Shown here: one piece after another, positions 1 to 11,762 of the stretch | Position numbering within the stretch: position 1 is the stretch's first letter | Layout: each line of letters begins with the position of its first letter | NCBI GenBank assembly: GCA_024195585.1 | Contig: SWBL01000057.1 | Coordinates: 119,389-183,388, forward strand | From: Aureobasidium sp. EXF-3400 | Lineage: Eukaryota > Ascomycota > Dothideomycetes > Dothideales > Saccotheciaceae | Direction of reading: 5' to 3' | DNA: 64,000 bases | Notes under the pieces: generated by a model | What the model was told of the DNA's origin: nothing | The model's database searches: none | What the model saw: only the letters and a program-made list of their open reading frames with translations | Program-made: the position numbers and the translations under genes

Positions 1-1653
1 TACTTCTCCTTGTCGCTCGACAATCCCGCTTGCTCCATGTGCGATGTATGTGCCTAAAGCGTGTATAGCTTGAGCCATATCATTGTGGGAAGTCAAGACG
101 CGGTCAGACGAATACCAGCGGTTGTGAGAGGGGATCCTTGAGGCTTGGCAGGTTCATAACAATCGGTCTTTCCCTGCAACTTCATGCTGCGCTATATTGT
201 TACGCAGAAATGATGCGGCTTTGTGTATGTATGGTTCACATAATGCTGTATGTAGAAAGCATCAGCCACAAACTCAGCATCCAGATATCGAGGTGTATAA
301 AAGTGACCTCACGCTCGGATAGTTCATCAAACACCTCGACTCGCAACAAGATAGCTGAGATCTGCAACTCAAGCACTGTCCACAACAGCAGAATATTAAT
401 CTTCTGTTCGCACTTACAGCTTCACTCTATACCTCTCATCTTCTGCCTTAGACAGCAGGAGACACAAGAGAGAAGAATGATCAGGTCCATGATCCTGACA
501 TTGTCGTTTCTGTCTCTTGATATTCCCAGACTTCTAGTATCGAATATTGTGAGAGCTTGACTGGGGACTCGCGGACCCGATTGAGCTTTGTACTTGCCGA
601 TCTTGCTTCGTAGTCATCCGATGGGCCGTCTTCAAGCAACTCAAGAGGCTTCTTCGCTTCGTGTATCTTCTTCGTCGTCTGCTCCCCATACTTAAAGGAT
701 TCTTCTACGGCATCGCTGTTACTATGGTACTTGGCATCGCCTTTTCGATTATTAATGATAAACGAGAGGGTTGGATTAGAGTATTCGTCATCGTCATCCC
801 CAACCTAAGTTATCGTTAACATATCGACGCTGTACTACAGCGAGTTATCGAATTTACTGTTGCATACTTCGAAGCCTCGGATCTAGCGGTTCTCAACTGG
901 ACAATCGAGTTCTGCGATCAGTACCGTCAGTGCATCCTCTGACCGTGCATTTTTCTAACATTTTTCTAGCATTCATGTGTGCGGCCCGTCTTAGTTTACT
1001 ATCAAGCATTGATGAAATGCCTTCAAGATGGCCTATAGAGCTACAAGTCAACACTTCCATTCCTTTTGGATCTCTTACCTGTGCTTATATGAAAGTTCAG
1101 GTGCGTGAGAGACTGCCCTGCTAGTAGTACGAATATCCTATGCCAGTAGTCAATCGGTATTAGCGAATCATATCAGTCGGCTCCGTTCATGCCAGACCAT
1201 AGGGGTACTAAGTTGATGCGACTTAGACACTCCTACTTCAACTTCTCGGACTCTTACATGTTCGAAGACATACTACGTTTCTCTTGTGCTATATGGTCAG
1301 ATATTGGCTAGAACTTGGACAGAATTCGTCAATAATACCACCGTTCAAATCTCGCCGTGTACTGGTCTTGAACATGCTGAATGGCAGCCTAATCTCCGCC
1401 GTTGGGTGACTTTGATCAAGGGATAAGGATGGCAGTTTTCCCAAAGAAGCTTCGGCTGCTGGTTTTTTGCTAGTTTGGTTGTGAGAGGTGAGATTATTGT
1501 GGTTGTCTTTTGCGTGTTTGGTGTATCCAGGGAGATATTAAGATTGAGATGGGAACTTGATTACGATGTGACGATGTGTTTTTTTGATACCATCCTCCTA
1601 CTTTTACTCGCCTCCCAACCCCCCACCAAACCCACCAAACAAAGTCAAGACCC
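1..1653. other. gene-poor start of window, no supported gene
   Basis: No reading frame here has convincing coding character. A TATA-like TATAAAAG lies at 296-303 on the plus strand. Around 611-818 there is a hydrophobic plus-strand frame of about 68 codons ending in TAA at about 816-818, but it has no ATG and the upstream frame is closed, so it may be a decayed exon. Nothing else recognisable was seen. Confidence 0.4.
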
Positions 1654-3264
1654 TCAAACAAACCCACCACCATAATAAACACCAGCACTTCTCTTCCCCA
1701 CATCACTCTCATCCCTTCTATCCCTCCAGCCCACACCCACACCCCCAGACGCAACAACAGCCTCTCCAATCTCCTTCCCCCACCCACTCATCCGTCTAGC
1801 ACCAGCTTCCCAACCCTGCTGCAAAGTTCTCGATCCAGAAAGCCTGCGCACTCTCTCCTTAACACCAATCTGACTAGCTTTGACCGCACCAGTAGAGATA
1901 GCCGCATCCAGTTTTTGATTCAGCGAACGGTGGAAAGAGGAAATATCACCGGGGTCGTGGAGTTTGGTGTAGAGTTTTGGTTGTGGAGGCGCTGCGTTGG
2001 GGCCGGTGGAGAGTTCGGTTAGGAGTGGTGGAGTGTGGGCGTATGAGATTCCCTTTGGCATGGGTTGGGTTTCTCTGGGTGCGCTGGTGATGGAAGAGAT
2101 GTGAGGGGGGTATGAGGGCAGTCGGGGTCTAGGTTCTATGGTTGTTTGGTGGCGTTTCGTTCTTATGTCTGTGGTGGGTGGAGGTTGAGTTGGCTTTATG
2201 GTGCTGCGGCGTCGGTGGGAAGGTACTTCCATCTTCATACTCTCGCCACTTGACTCGCTCGAGTCGGAGAACCAAGAGTTTGGTTGTGGATGATGGATAG
2301 AAGCCTCATGAGTTGGTCCCGCGGCCTCCGTCGCGGTCTTCAGAGTGGCAGTCGCTTCCTCGTGCAGTTGCAAGGAACTGTGCGGTGGCGCTGATATGCC
2401 TGAATGCCTGATTAATGGTCTGGCATCAAGACGTACACCATCGACTGTTCTCATGACCGGCACGTCTCTTTCTCTTCCACTATCCTCTTCTGTCTCATTC
2501 TCTTTCATCAACACTGTATCTTTGACAATCTCATCCAAAGAAGCATAAGTGCTCTGTACCAACGTCTGCTCTTGAGTTTGTGGCTCCGTCTGCACCTGCG
2601 TCGTCCACTCTCGCTGCAAAGCTCCTTTTGCAGCAGTCCTCTGCAGTGGCACACCAACTTCGAAATCCAGTGTGGAGCCCGAATTATCCGAATGCAGTAG
2701 GTGCGTCAATGAACTCGCAGAGGCGGCATACGCGTTCGCACCTCCCGTACTCGCACTTTCGGTGGGACTGATTTGTTCCTCTTGCCGATCCTTACCATGC
2801 TTGCGTTGATGTGACAGAGAAAAGTAGCGTCCAAAGTCTTCGGGCTCGGTGACTTCGGCGCTGAAGTCGCCGAGAGCGGAAAGCAACCTTTCATCTTCAT
2901 CTGGACTTGTAAGGTTCGATTGTTCAGCTGCAAGTTCAAGGTCTCCAAAGCCATCATCATCGAAGATGAATTGCGGTAACTTGCTGTCACAGCGACTCTG
3001 CTCATCCTCTTCTTTTTCCTTTTTGCCTTCATCTTCGACTCTCTTCTCTACTTGTCCAGGGCTCTGGTCAGAAGAACCAGTAGTCAGAGGCACACCTTCA
3101 CTACCAGAAGGAGAAAAATCTTCTTCCTCCTCGTTCGAGGTACCAGAGTCCAGTTTCGGAGGTGAGAGAAGACTATCGATGCGTGTCTTGCGGCATTTCT
3201 TACGAAAGTGATCGAAAGCGGCGGAGAGGGAGGAGCGGCGTCTGCCTTTTGATGATGAAGACAT
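1654..3264 (-). CDS. disordered Ser/Glu-rich protein of unknown function
   Basis: Single-exon gene of 536 residues that I do not recognise. It opens with a basic, serine-rich segment (residues 1-35, including RRRSSLS), followed by an acidic stretch around residues 40-90. The middle is low-complexity and rich in S, T, Q and P, with several RRRS/T sequences that could be kinase sites. The most ordered-looking part is near residues 425-500, where a predicted amphipathic segment contains HRSLNQKLDAAI and the RRLSGSRTL region. The C-terminus is glycine-rich. No catalytic motif, signal peptide or membrane span is visible. The length of the open frame and its fungal-like composition support a real gene, but an intron near the 3' end cannot be excluded. 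Confidence 0.6.
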   Translation of the reverse strand: MSSSSKGRRRSSLSAAFDHFRKKCRKTRIDSLLSPPKLDSGTSNEEEEDFSPSGSEGVPLTTGSSDQSPGQVEKRVEDEGKKEKEEDEQSRCDSKLPQFIFDDDGFGDLELAAEQSNLTSPDEDERLLSALGDFSAEVTEPEDFGRYFSLSHQRKHGKDRQEEQISPTESASTGGANAYAASASSLTHLLHSDNSGSTLDFEVGVPLQRTAAKGALQREWTTQVQTEPQTQEQTLVQSTYASLDEIVKDTVLMKENETEEDSGRERDVPVMRTVDGVRLDARPLIRHSGISAPPHSSLQLHEEATATLKTATEAAGPTHEASIHHPQPNSWFSDSSESSGESMKMEVPSHRRRSTIKPTQPPPTTDIRTKRHQTTIEPRPRLPSYPPHISSITSAPRETQPMPKGISYAHTPPLLTELSTGPNAAPPQPKLYTKLHDPGDISSFHRSLNQKLDAAISTGAVKASQIGVKERVRRLSGSRTLQQGWEAGARRMSGWGKEIGEAVVASGGVGVGWRDRRDESDVGKRSAGVYYGGGFV

Positions 3265-4186
3265 ATTATAAGCGGATAATCAAACGGTTCGAAGAAGCTT
3301 GCTCATCGGAATGGCGAGGAATAGAGATTGGAAGCCGAAATCGAGTTGAGTAGAGAATATGGATGATTGGTAGGAGATGTGGTCAGAAGGATGCTAGAAG
3401 GATGTGGGAGAAACGGACGGTCGCATCTGCTCGAGGCGTCCTGTTATATGCTTGATCCATGGCTACGCTGTAGTCAATTAATGGTCGGTAGCTGTTATCA
3501 GCACGTCAGTTTGGGTTGACAGAACGAAACATCATCTTTCTCTTATCAGTAGATCTGGAAGGTCATATGTGCTTGGCCAATTCTTTGCTCAAGACCACGC
3601 ATGTCTAAAAGTCAAGATGTAGGCAGCTGATAGGCTTGATCTTGCCCTGCCAAGATGAGCAACGTTACCAGACACTCTCGACGGTGAAACAACAAACTCA
3701 TGCGTATGTTGAACGTGCACTTGACTTTGAGGGGCATGTATTGTATCAGGTGAGTGGGCTTGGATTGGTCTATATACCTCCACAGTGGAGTATAAGCAGA
3801 GAAAGTCAATTTGGGTGGAGAGAGAGAAACGGGCGAACCTTGAGTGCTGTCTCAAACTGTGACAACCTTCTTTCATGATCCGTCCGACGCCTTGATAACG
3901 TAAAGAAAACTGAGCAAAGCGTGTAGCAGAAGCAACCTCCTCTTTTTTGTCTTCTCTTTTCTTCAGTGTGAACATCCTGTTTTATCCTCCGTAGGGACCA
4001 TCCATCCAACCATATTAGGTGTCGTCGTAACCATCGTGAAAGCACAACCGTGTGCAGCTATATGAAGAAGAAAAAAAGAAGAAAAAAGATAAAGAAAACT
4101 CGACACGACGAAAGCGTGGAGTAGGGATGATAAGAGAAAGCAAAATCGTGGCAATGGTGTATTTCAATGATGTAAGTGACAGCTCA
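3265..4186. other. intergenic, no gene seen
   Basis: Spacer between the start of the disordered-protein gene and the 3' end of the C2H2 factor. The frames found here overlap each other on both strands and have no domain-like content. A purine-rich AAG/AAAG tract at about 4060-4105 probably lies in the 3' untranslated region of the C2H2 gene. Confidence 0.4.
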
Positions 4187-6732
4187 CTACTGGAGCTCGG
4201 GGAAGAATTTCGCATAGGGGTTTTCCTTGGCCTTGGTAGCGGTGTTGATGTTGTTCAAGGGGAACAGCGATTGCTCGTCAAATTGAGCGCCGAGACCATA
4301 ATCGTTGTTGGCGGGGAACAGAGTGTCGTTGTTGTTGTCGTAGTCGGAAGGCAGGTATTGGGACATGTCAAAGTCGTCGTCACCCATGTTCATGTCTGTA
4401 GAAGCATTGCCACCAAAGACCTGGTTTGCCAGAGGTTGAGGAGCAGTAAGCACAGGATCAGAACCGTTGACCAGGAACTGAGGTGGTGAGAACAGCAGAC
4501 TCTGATCACTGATGTAATTGCTTGGGCCTGCTTGGAGAGTTTGTTCCATCTTGAAGTCACCGTTGATGACGAAGTGTGGGCTGTCCTCTGGAGTAGGAGG
4601 GTTGAATGCGTCATCGAAAGATGTCTCACCTTGAAGCAGCGCCGAGTTGGGTGCGGTGTTGACAGCCGACGAGTCGTGCGACAAACGACGATCATCAACG
4701 AGGGAAGGGGTGTACACCAGAGGGTTGTTGACACTTGGGGTGAAAGCACCAGCCCAGTCAAAGTTGAAGTGGTCAACAAACTCTGGCTGGAAGTCCATAG
4801 TCATGCTGAACTCAGGACTCTCGAAGGGGGTCATGATACCTTGGTCCATAGAGGGCACCGAGAACTCTTGAGGAGAAGTCAGGTTACCAGACAGATCACT
4901 CACTGGAGGGTACTGCATTGTCTGCATATAAGGAGTTGTGGACGTAGACGCAGAGGCCGACGAAGTTGATGGAGTGGATGCACTGGCAGCGACACCTCCA
5001 ATCAGCTTGATAGGCTGCTGGACGGGCTCCTTTTGATCGGGCTTCAACTTGGTCTTGCCGTTCTTGACAGTTGTCTTGGAGCGAATGTATACCCAACCAT
5101 GTGCTTTCTCCATGTGGGACTTGCAATTGCTCAGACGCTTTGACTGATAGGGGCAGTTGTTTACCGTGGACCAATAGCAAGCATACATGATGGGAGACTC
5201 GGCATGCTTGTCGTTGACGTGGCGCTCGCACTCTTTCTCGGTGGGCCAGCCATCCTCGTGATACTTGCAGTCAGTGTGAGGACACTTCCAGGGACGTTCA
5301 TGACTCTTCATGTGTTTTGTACGGTCGCAAGGACGGCGGAAGATCTTGTCACAACCGTCAAAGCCACAGTCGTACGTCTTGATAGGCTCGCCCTTTCTGC
5401 GACGTGCCATGGACCTCTCCACGTCATCATTGAAAGAGTCGGCCATGACGGGACGCTTCAATGAGGACACGGAGTGGTCTGCACGAGAAGAAAGGACAGA
5501 ACCATCGAGAAGAGAGATTTCCTGACCATCTTTATGGCGGACGAGTTGGAGAGGCGTGTTGTGAGTCACATCGCCACAACCTCCCCGCAGGTGAAGGCGT
5601 TCGGTACTGAGTCATTTGTTAGCGTAAAGTCTAAATTTGGGTACATGAGGAAAACTTACGGAGTAACATCCATCTCGTTGAGTTCTTCTCCGCGTTCTTT
5701 CTTTGAACGAGTAGAAGCTACGATCTGAGCGTATCTGCGGATCTGACCGACCAAGTCGACAAAGTAGTTGCTGGTGTAGGGGCGATCTGAAGGTGAGCAG
5801 TGGTCCGACTCGTGGACGATGTCGACGGTAGCGTGAAGACAGTCGATGTAGGTTTCGCAAAAGTTGAGATAAGAAGAAGGAGTACGAGAGTAGTCCTGAG
5901 AAATAGCACGAAAATAAGCAACTGAGCGGGCAGAAAGGCCGCAGCGAATACTTACAGGTGCCAAGAAGACCAGCGTCTTCTCGAGGTCGCGAAGGGTGGT
6001 GATCTGGCGAGAGGCGATGCGTCGAGGAACACCTCTAACAAGAGGATGGAAGTCCTTGAGAGACTGTTCTCGGAGGATAGGCTTGACGATGAAGTTGTGG
6101 ATCTGCTCACAGGCGAACTCGCTGAGGTGTTCGTCGGCGTAAGAGCTGGAGGTTGAAGAAGGAGATCTCTTCAATGTGGAGCCTGACAATAAACAATAGT
6201 TAGCGCTGCCTAAACTCTCGACAATAGGAGCTGAGTGAACGATACCTTTGGTCGTAGCCTTGGTTTTCTTGATGTCGAATTCGTCAGAATCGGCAATGCT
6301 GGAACCCAAACCACTGTCATAAGCATTGTTGGGAGTATCACGACGTTCTTCGGCGATGCCTTCGAGACCAGAGTTGTCAAGAACACAGCGAGGGTGAGGC
6401 AAGGCTTCAGGCTCAGAAAGAAGCTTGCCAAGAGCAGCAGCAGAGTTATTGTCAGCGATGACTTGGTCGACTTTGGCAAGGAGGTCGGCAGCTCTTCTTT
6501 CTCCAGCACCGATGAGCAAATCTTCAAGAGCTTTGGGACTTGTAACGGAACGAGTCGTCATAGACCGAGCGACGGCGTCGAGTGGGTTGAAGAGCTCTGA
6601 CTTGTTGGAAGATGGAGAGTGGAAGGTGGTTCCTTTTTGAATGGAGAGGCCAGCAAAAGAGTCGATCAGGGCAGCAGTGGTGGAAGGACTGCCCTGACGA
6701 CGGCGGGGATGGGGTGAGGTTTTGGATGGCAT
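4187..6732 (-). CDS. C2H2 zinc-finger transcription factor, four exons
   Basis: Likely DNA-binding regulator of about 789 residues. Exons on the minus strand are 6732-6246, 6182-5956, 5895-5660 and 5606-4187. The introns are 63, 60 and 53 nt; the first has a GCTAAC branch site and all end in CAG. The first two introns are stop-free multiples of three. The N-terminal half is Ser-rich and then contains a conserved-looking block (after splicing, LAPDYSRTPSSYLNFCETY). Three fingers follow: C397/C402/H415/H419, C425/C430/H446/H451 and C460/C468/H481/H486. The C-terminal 300 residues are acidic, Asn/Ser/Pro-rich and resemble an activation region. Removing the third intron joins the two halves in frame (phase 2), which matches the architecture I recall for Pezizomycotina orthologues. 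The target genes are unknown. Confidence 0.85.
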
Positions 6733-8590
6733 GGTGGAAGGATGCTGCCGGTGCAGCTAGGTGGTCTGGAAGGGTGCGTTGGTCGTATCAGACAGGTCCG
6801 GGACGGCGGTGATTGGTCGCAAGACACGGCCAGTGCGGGTGAGTCACGTCCGAACAGCAGCGACAGCTCTGAATGGTCAATCCAGGCGGGGCGCGAGACA
6901 GGGACAGACAGCAAGGCGAGTTGTGGTGTGGACAGCAAGAGAGTTGACCGGTGATGGCGGCGGTGTCGGGATGCGGGCTAGTCGGCCAAGTTGGAAGGGT
7001 CGAGATTCGAGAATGGAGTAAAACAGACGTCGAAAGGTTGAGCGCGGAGAACGGACAGATGAATAGTTGCGAGGCCAAGCAAGGATTGCAATGTTAGAGC
7101 GAAGGCCACGTTGACAAGGTCGAAAAAAAGGTACCGAGATCGAATCGTTTCTTGACTCCTCCTAAACTCGTCGCATGTTGGATCCAGATGTTAGGCAGCA
7201 GCCATCCGTACTCCGCCTCAGCCTTCCTTCCTTCCTTCGGGTCACGGGTCCACGTGCACACTTTACCAATCACTTTTCTGCAGCTTTACTAATCAGAGCG
7301 ACGATTGCTCTTTTTGAGAGATGCTCAATCTATTCGATGCTCATACCTGTCACACAAAACCTGTCAACTTGAATGCTCACCTTCGTGGTCGAACGCATCA
7401 TCATCAGGGTCCGCGGTCTCTCCAGAACCGTTGGCGCAAAGTCGGATGTCGGCCTGATACAAACGCCGCCGAGCTGTACCAAAGCTCAATTCGGTTCCGG
7501 GAAATGGTCTCTTTCCACGCGAGTCGTTCTGCTTCTTCTGCGGGAAGGATCAGGCAATCGAATTTCAGGAGTCGCCCTTCGTGCATCCGCATCAATCAAA
7601 GGATCGAACGACTCATCGCCTTACGCCGGACCTGTCTTGCGACTCGGCAGTGTCAAAGCAGGGCCCGCATGTCTGCCATGAGCCGTCTGAACTGACCGGT
7701 CATAGGGCTGAAGTCACATGATATCGTGGTCGAGATGAGTGAAAGTGTACATTGAAGTCGTGCTAATTGTGTGGGCAAATGTGAGTAGTAAGTACTTCTA
7801 CTAGGGATACTGTATGGTATAATAGCTTTCTATATCTGCTCTGTATTATACAGAAGATACATCTCTGTCTTGAAATTACTGAAGGAAAGCAGCTCTCTAG
7901 AGGATCAAGCGCTGTGACCTTTTCTAGTCGTCAAATGCCAAGCAAACCAGACTCCCTCGACTTCGAAATTTCTCCAGCAACAAACTTCTCTTCTTCCTCA
8001 CCATCACATCAACAAAGAATCCAGGACGCGGTCCTGTTCGAGGGTCTTGCTTGTGATGGACTCACACCCCAGAGGTAAGCCACAACTCGCCAACCAGCAC
8101 ATATCTCCTTCCTTCCCCTCCTTGAATGATGAAGTATTTTCGGATGTAAAAACATTATTGTCTTGTCCGAGAGCGCAAAACCATGTGGACATTTTCCGTT
8201 GCCTTCCTTCTGACTCTTTCCCCCAATCCATTACTTGCATACCAAGCTGTTCCATGTCTTGATCATTGCTAACAAGGAAAATCAGGCTTTCAACAATACT
8301 CTGTCGATGTTTGGAAAATGAATATGGTGGTGGATAGAACTACTCGAACTTATAACTTAGCATGGCAATACAAAGTCATCATCTTCTCATTTCACGTGTT
8401 CTGTTCCACGTTCGTGTATTCATGCTGAAGTGGATTGTCTTCAAAATGGCGTGAACATGTCAACTGAAGCTTCCAATCTCCCGAGAAGCAATTTCCCCAC
8501 CAACAGATCATCCGACTTGGCTGCTGCTCCGTCTCGATAAACTTGAAGTCACCGCCCTCCCTCTGTCGCAAACCACGCAACACAATCACA
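6733..8590. other. long divergent intergenic region
   Basis: This 1.86 kb lies between the divergently transcribed C2H2 factor and the ERG26-like gene. Overlapping frames at 7321-7695 on both strands look like chance. A CACGTG E-box occurs at 7252-7257, beside a CTTCCTTCCTTC tract. No RNA gene was recognised. Confidence 0.4.
8392..8398 (+). promoter_or_regulatory. TCACGTG E-box upstream of ERG26-like gene
   Basis: TCACGTG lies about 195 bp before the ATG of the sterol dehydrogenase gene. bHLH proteins, including fungal SREBP-type regulators of ergosterol genes, bind E-boxes of this kind. Its use here is inference from position and motif only. Confidence 0.3.
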
Positions 8591-9825
8591 ATGGCCGCCC
8601 CTACCAGCAGTATCGGTCGCAAGACTACATCGACCAAGAATCTGGGCCATGTGCTCATCACCGGAGGATGCGGCGGACTGGGTACCCAGATCATTAACCT
8701 CCTGCTTGAACGCAATGCGTGCACCAAGCTCTCGGCCATGGACCTGAGACCTGCCGCTGAGCCCATCAATGGCTGCGAGTACCACTTTGGAGATCTTACC
8801 AACGAAGGCGCTATGCGCGAGCTGTTCATCAAGATCAAGCCCAGCATTGTCATCCATACCGCCAGCCCCAAGTTCAACATGGCCAACGAGATCCTGTACA
8901 AGGTCAACGTCGACGGAACAAAGACGCTTCTTCGCGTCGCTTCCGAGACTGGTGTCAAGGCCTTTGTCTACACCAGCAGTGCCAGTGTCATCAGCGACAG
9001 CTCGACCGACCTGATCAATGCCGACGAGACATACCCCCTCGTGACTGGCAAGCAGCAACCCGACTACTATACCAACACAAAGGTACATATATCAGTCCAT
9101 CTAGACTTTACCAATGCTGATCTCCATTGCAGGCCCTTGCTGAAAAGACGGTCCTCGAATACAACCGACCCGCTTCCAACCCTCGCTTCCTCACCTGCGC
9201 TCTCCGTCCCTCTGGTATCTTCGGTGTCGGCGACCAGACTCTTCTTCCTCCTATGCTCGGAGCATACTACAAGGGTCAGACCAAGTTCCAGCTTGGTGAC
9301 AACACCAACCTCTTTGACTTTACCGAGGCCACCAACGTCGCACACGCCCACCACCTGGCAGCAGCAGCTCTCCTGACGACGTACGAGCGTGAAGAGCAGG
9401 GACAAATTGCTCCATTGAGCCATGAGAAGGTGGATGGTGAGTCCTTCTTCATCACGAACGACTCTCCCATGTACTTCTGGGACTTTACTCGTACTGCCTG
9501 GAAGGAGTGCGGCGACACAACCGCGCCCAGCCAGGTGTGGACGATTCCCAAGGACTTTGGCCTGTTCATCGCAACGCTGTTTGAGTACATTTTCTGGATC
9601 TTCCAGCTGGGAGTGCCGAACCTTACCAGGCAAAAGGTCAAGTACAGCTGTATGACGAGATACTACAGCATCGAGAAGGCCAAGAGAAGACTGGGCTACA
9701 GACCGGTTGTTGGCGTCACCGAGGGACTCAAGAGAGGAGTGGCAGACGCTGTAAGAAGAGGCGCAATACCCGGCAGCCCTGAAGAGGCGCAGCGCCTGGC
9801 TGCAGAGTCAAAGAAAGCTCAGTAG
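8591..9825 (+). CDS. sterol-4-alpha-carboxylate 3-dehydrogenase (ERG26-like)
   Basis: Predicted NAD(P)-dependent C-3 sterol dehydrogenase/decarboxylase of the 3-beta-HSD family, acting in C-4 demethylation of ergosterol precursors at the ER. Exons are 8591-9082 and 9133-9825, with a 50-nt intron, giving 394 residues. The Rossmann motif TGGCGGLG is at residues 24-31 and the catalytic YTNTK at 160-164, directly before the splice junction. The C-terminal half has the usual substrate-domain landmarks LRPSGIFGVGD and DFTEATNVAHAH, plus a hydrophobic stretch (LFIATLFEYIFWIFQLGV) that may be a membrane anchor. The ending GYRPVVGVTEGL is typical of the family. A paralogous 3-beta-HSD-like enzyme with another substrate cannot be excluded. 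Confidence 0.88.
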
Positions 9826-10108
9826 ATGATCGAGTACTGTATATACGAGTCAAATATGTTTAGATATGAAAAGTTCCCCACAGTGTGCACTAGCAATTAA
9901 TTGTGGCTAAATGATGCGAGTTAGGAAGGATTTGTTTGTTTGTTTGGCAGCTGTCGCTTCCCCTCGTTGTTTCAACTCTGCGACAAACACCGACAGACAA
10001 CTCCAGACTCGATTGGTCGAGCCTTTCATTCATCAATCGCACCAAGTTTCCTTGCCAGATTCTTTCTCCAGCTCAACCACACTGGTCTCTCACACCACAC
10101 TGCCAACC

Positions 10109-11762
10109 ATGGCTGACACATACCTTTCCTTCCTGCGCTCACCCTCCGAGTCTGCGCTTGCATCTGATGCCGCCCTCCACTATGTCACCACTACTACCTC
10201 GATCCACGACTCCGCTGCCATCATCAAGCACTTCCAAGCACAGGACAAGGTCGTCAAGAAGAAGTCAGAAACCATCTTGAGCTCTTTCGGCAGCTCAGAT
10301 GCCGCCGTCGTCGAGACCGACACCACTTTCGAGTTCATCCGCGGAGGCGGTGCCATCCTACCTCAGATGGACGACAACATGCTGGCCGACTCGGTCGCTT
10401 CTCTGCCTATGGTTGGTACTGGCCTTGCGCTAACCTCATACCAATTCTAACTCAAGCCAGGTCCACGTCGTCCAATACAACGCCCAAGGCAAGATTAGCC
10501 AAATCAGACTTTACTGGGACCAAGCAACCATGCTCAGACAGGTCGACGCCATTGGCAAGAGTGGCCGCAACTGGCCCATCCGTGACGGCACCAACATGGT
10601 CAAGACGGTCAAGAACAGCATCAACAACGCCGGCTCCACCACCGCATCGCTTCCCATGCGTCCCGCCTCGAACGATGTAAGCAAATCTACCCAGTCGCAA
10701 GCCGGTGGCCGTACAAACGGCGACTTCCACGCTCGCCTCTTCGCCACTGGCGAAGGTCAAGAATCGAGAGCCCAAGCCAATGCCAACCCTGAATACGCTG
10801 TTCGTACATCAGCAAAACCCGCTCCTCGTCAAATGGATGAAATCTTCGCCAACGGCAGTTCTAACCAAGCCTACAAGCCCGAAGGAAAGCCCAAGGCCGG
10901 TTCAGGCAAGAACTTCCACGACAACCGCCTCTTCGACGAGAACACCCAGCCCGACCGTGTCCTTTCCCCCGAATCAAAGAAGATCAACCCTCAGAAGTTT
11001 GACCATTTCGAATTCCCTAACGGCGAAACTGGCGCCTCCGCTTCCGATATGTACCGCGTATCTGCAAAGGACTCAAAACATACCAGCAATTGGGACTTCC
11101 AGGACTTCACCACTCCCGAGAAGCACAAGCCCAGACCAAACCCTGAGCAGGAGCGTCATATCGGTCCCGGTATTGACGAAGTACGTTTGCTCCGTTCAAC
11201 ATGCCCATCTTCTGCTAACATCATACAGGACCAAGTCTCACCCGAGAAGCGTCCTATCGTTCACGGCGCTCGTCCAGACGCCAACGCTCACTTTGAGATC
11301 TCAGACGACAGTCCTGCTGGTCCCAAGGCACCCTTCAGCAATCACACCAATGTCGACAAGTCTAGACGCGGCGACGAGTACCAACCTCACTTCAACCTCG
11401 GCCAGTCAGACGCTCCCAAGAAGATCTACAAGACTGCAGGAAACGGCATGGGCGGTCGTGCTGGTGCTCCTACCTTGTGGGATGAGCCCGAGGAAGCCGG
11501 CCCTGAGAAGGCGATCTACAAGACTTACGGCAACGGCATGGGTGGACGCAGAGATGGCGGTCTTTCTTGGGACATTGGTGATGAGGGCGACAGTTCCAAA
11601 CAGCCCGCCATCTACAAGACACGAGGTGATGGTATGGGCGGTCGCCGCGACAAGAACGCCACCACCGAGAACGACACGGTTTCTGGCGCAAGAAGTTATG
11701 CTTCTAATGCACGCGCTCAGAACTACCACTCTGCGCAAAGAGATGACGAGTATGAGTTCTAG
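10109..11762 (+). CDS. NTF2-fold protein with C-terminal IYKT/GMGGR repeats
   Basis: Protein of about 518 residues from exons 10109-10411, 10461-11180 and 11229-11762. The first intron has a GTTGGT donor, chosen because it is the only one that keeps the downstream frame. The third exon follows a 48-nt stop-free intron. Residues 1 to about 150 look like an NTF2-like alpha+beta fold, with KHFQAQDKVVKKK, an ETDTTFEFIRGGG strand and IRLYWDQATMLRQ. The rest is disordered and polar. It carries three copies of IYKTxGxGMGGR starting near residues 407, 437 and 469, and looser repeats built on HFEF, HFEI and HFNL. No catalytic residues are evident. A scaffold or stress-related role is possible but unsupported; I do not know its function. 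Confidence 0.8.

Noticed and set aside
4187..5569. C2H2 protein as a separate gene starting at 5569
   Set aside because: The first codon is GTG, and a canonical intron at 5607-5659 joins this frame to the upstream exon exactly.
7321..7695. Overlapping frames of about 100-124 codons
   Set aside because: Frames on both strands overlap with no domain-like content, signal peptide or plausible splice sites.
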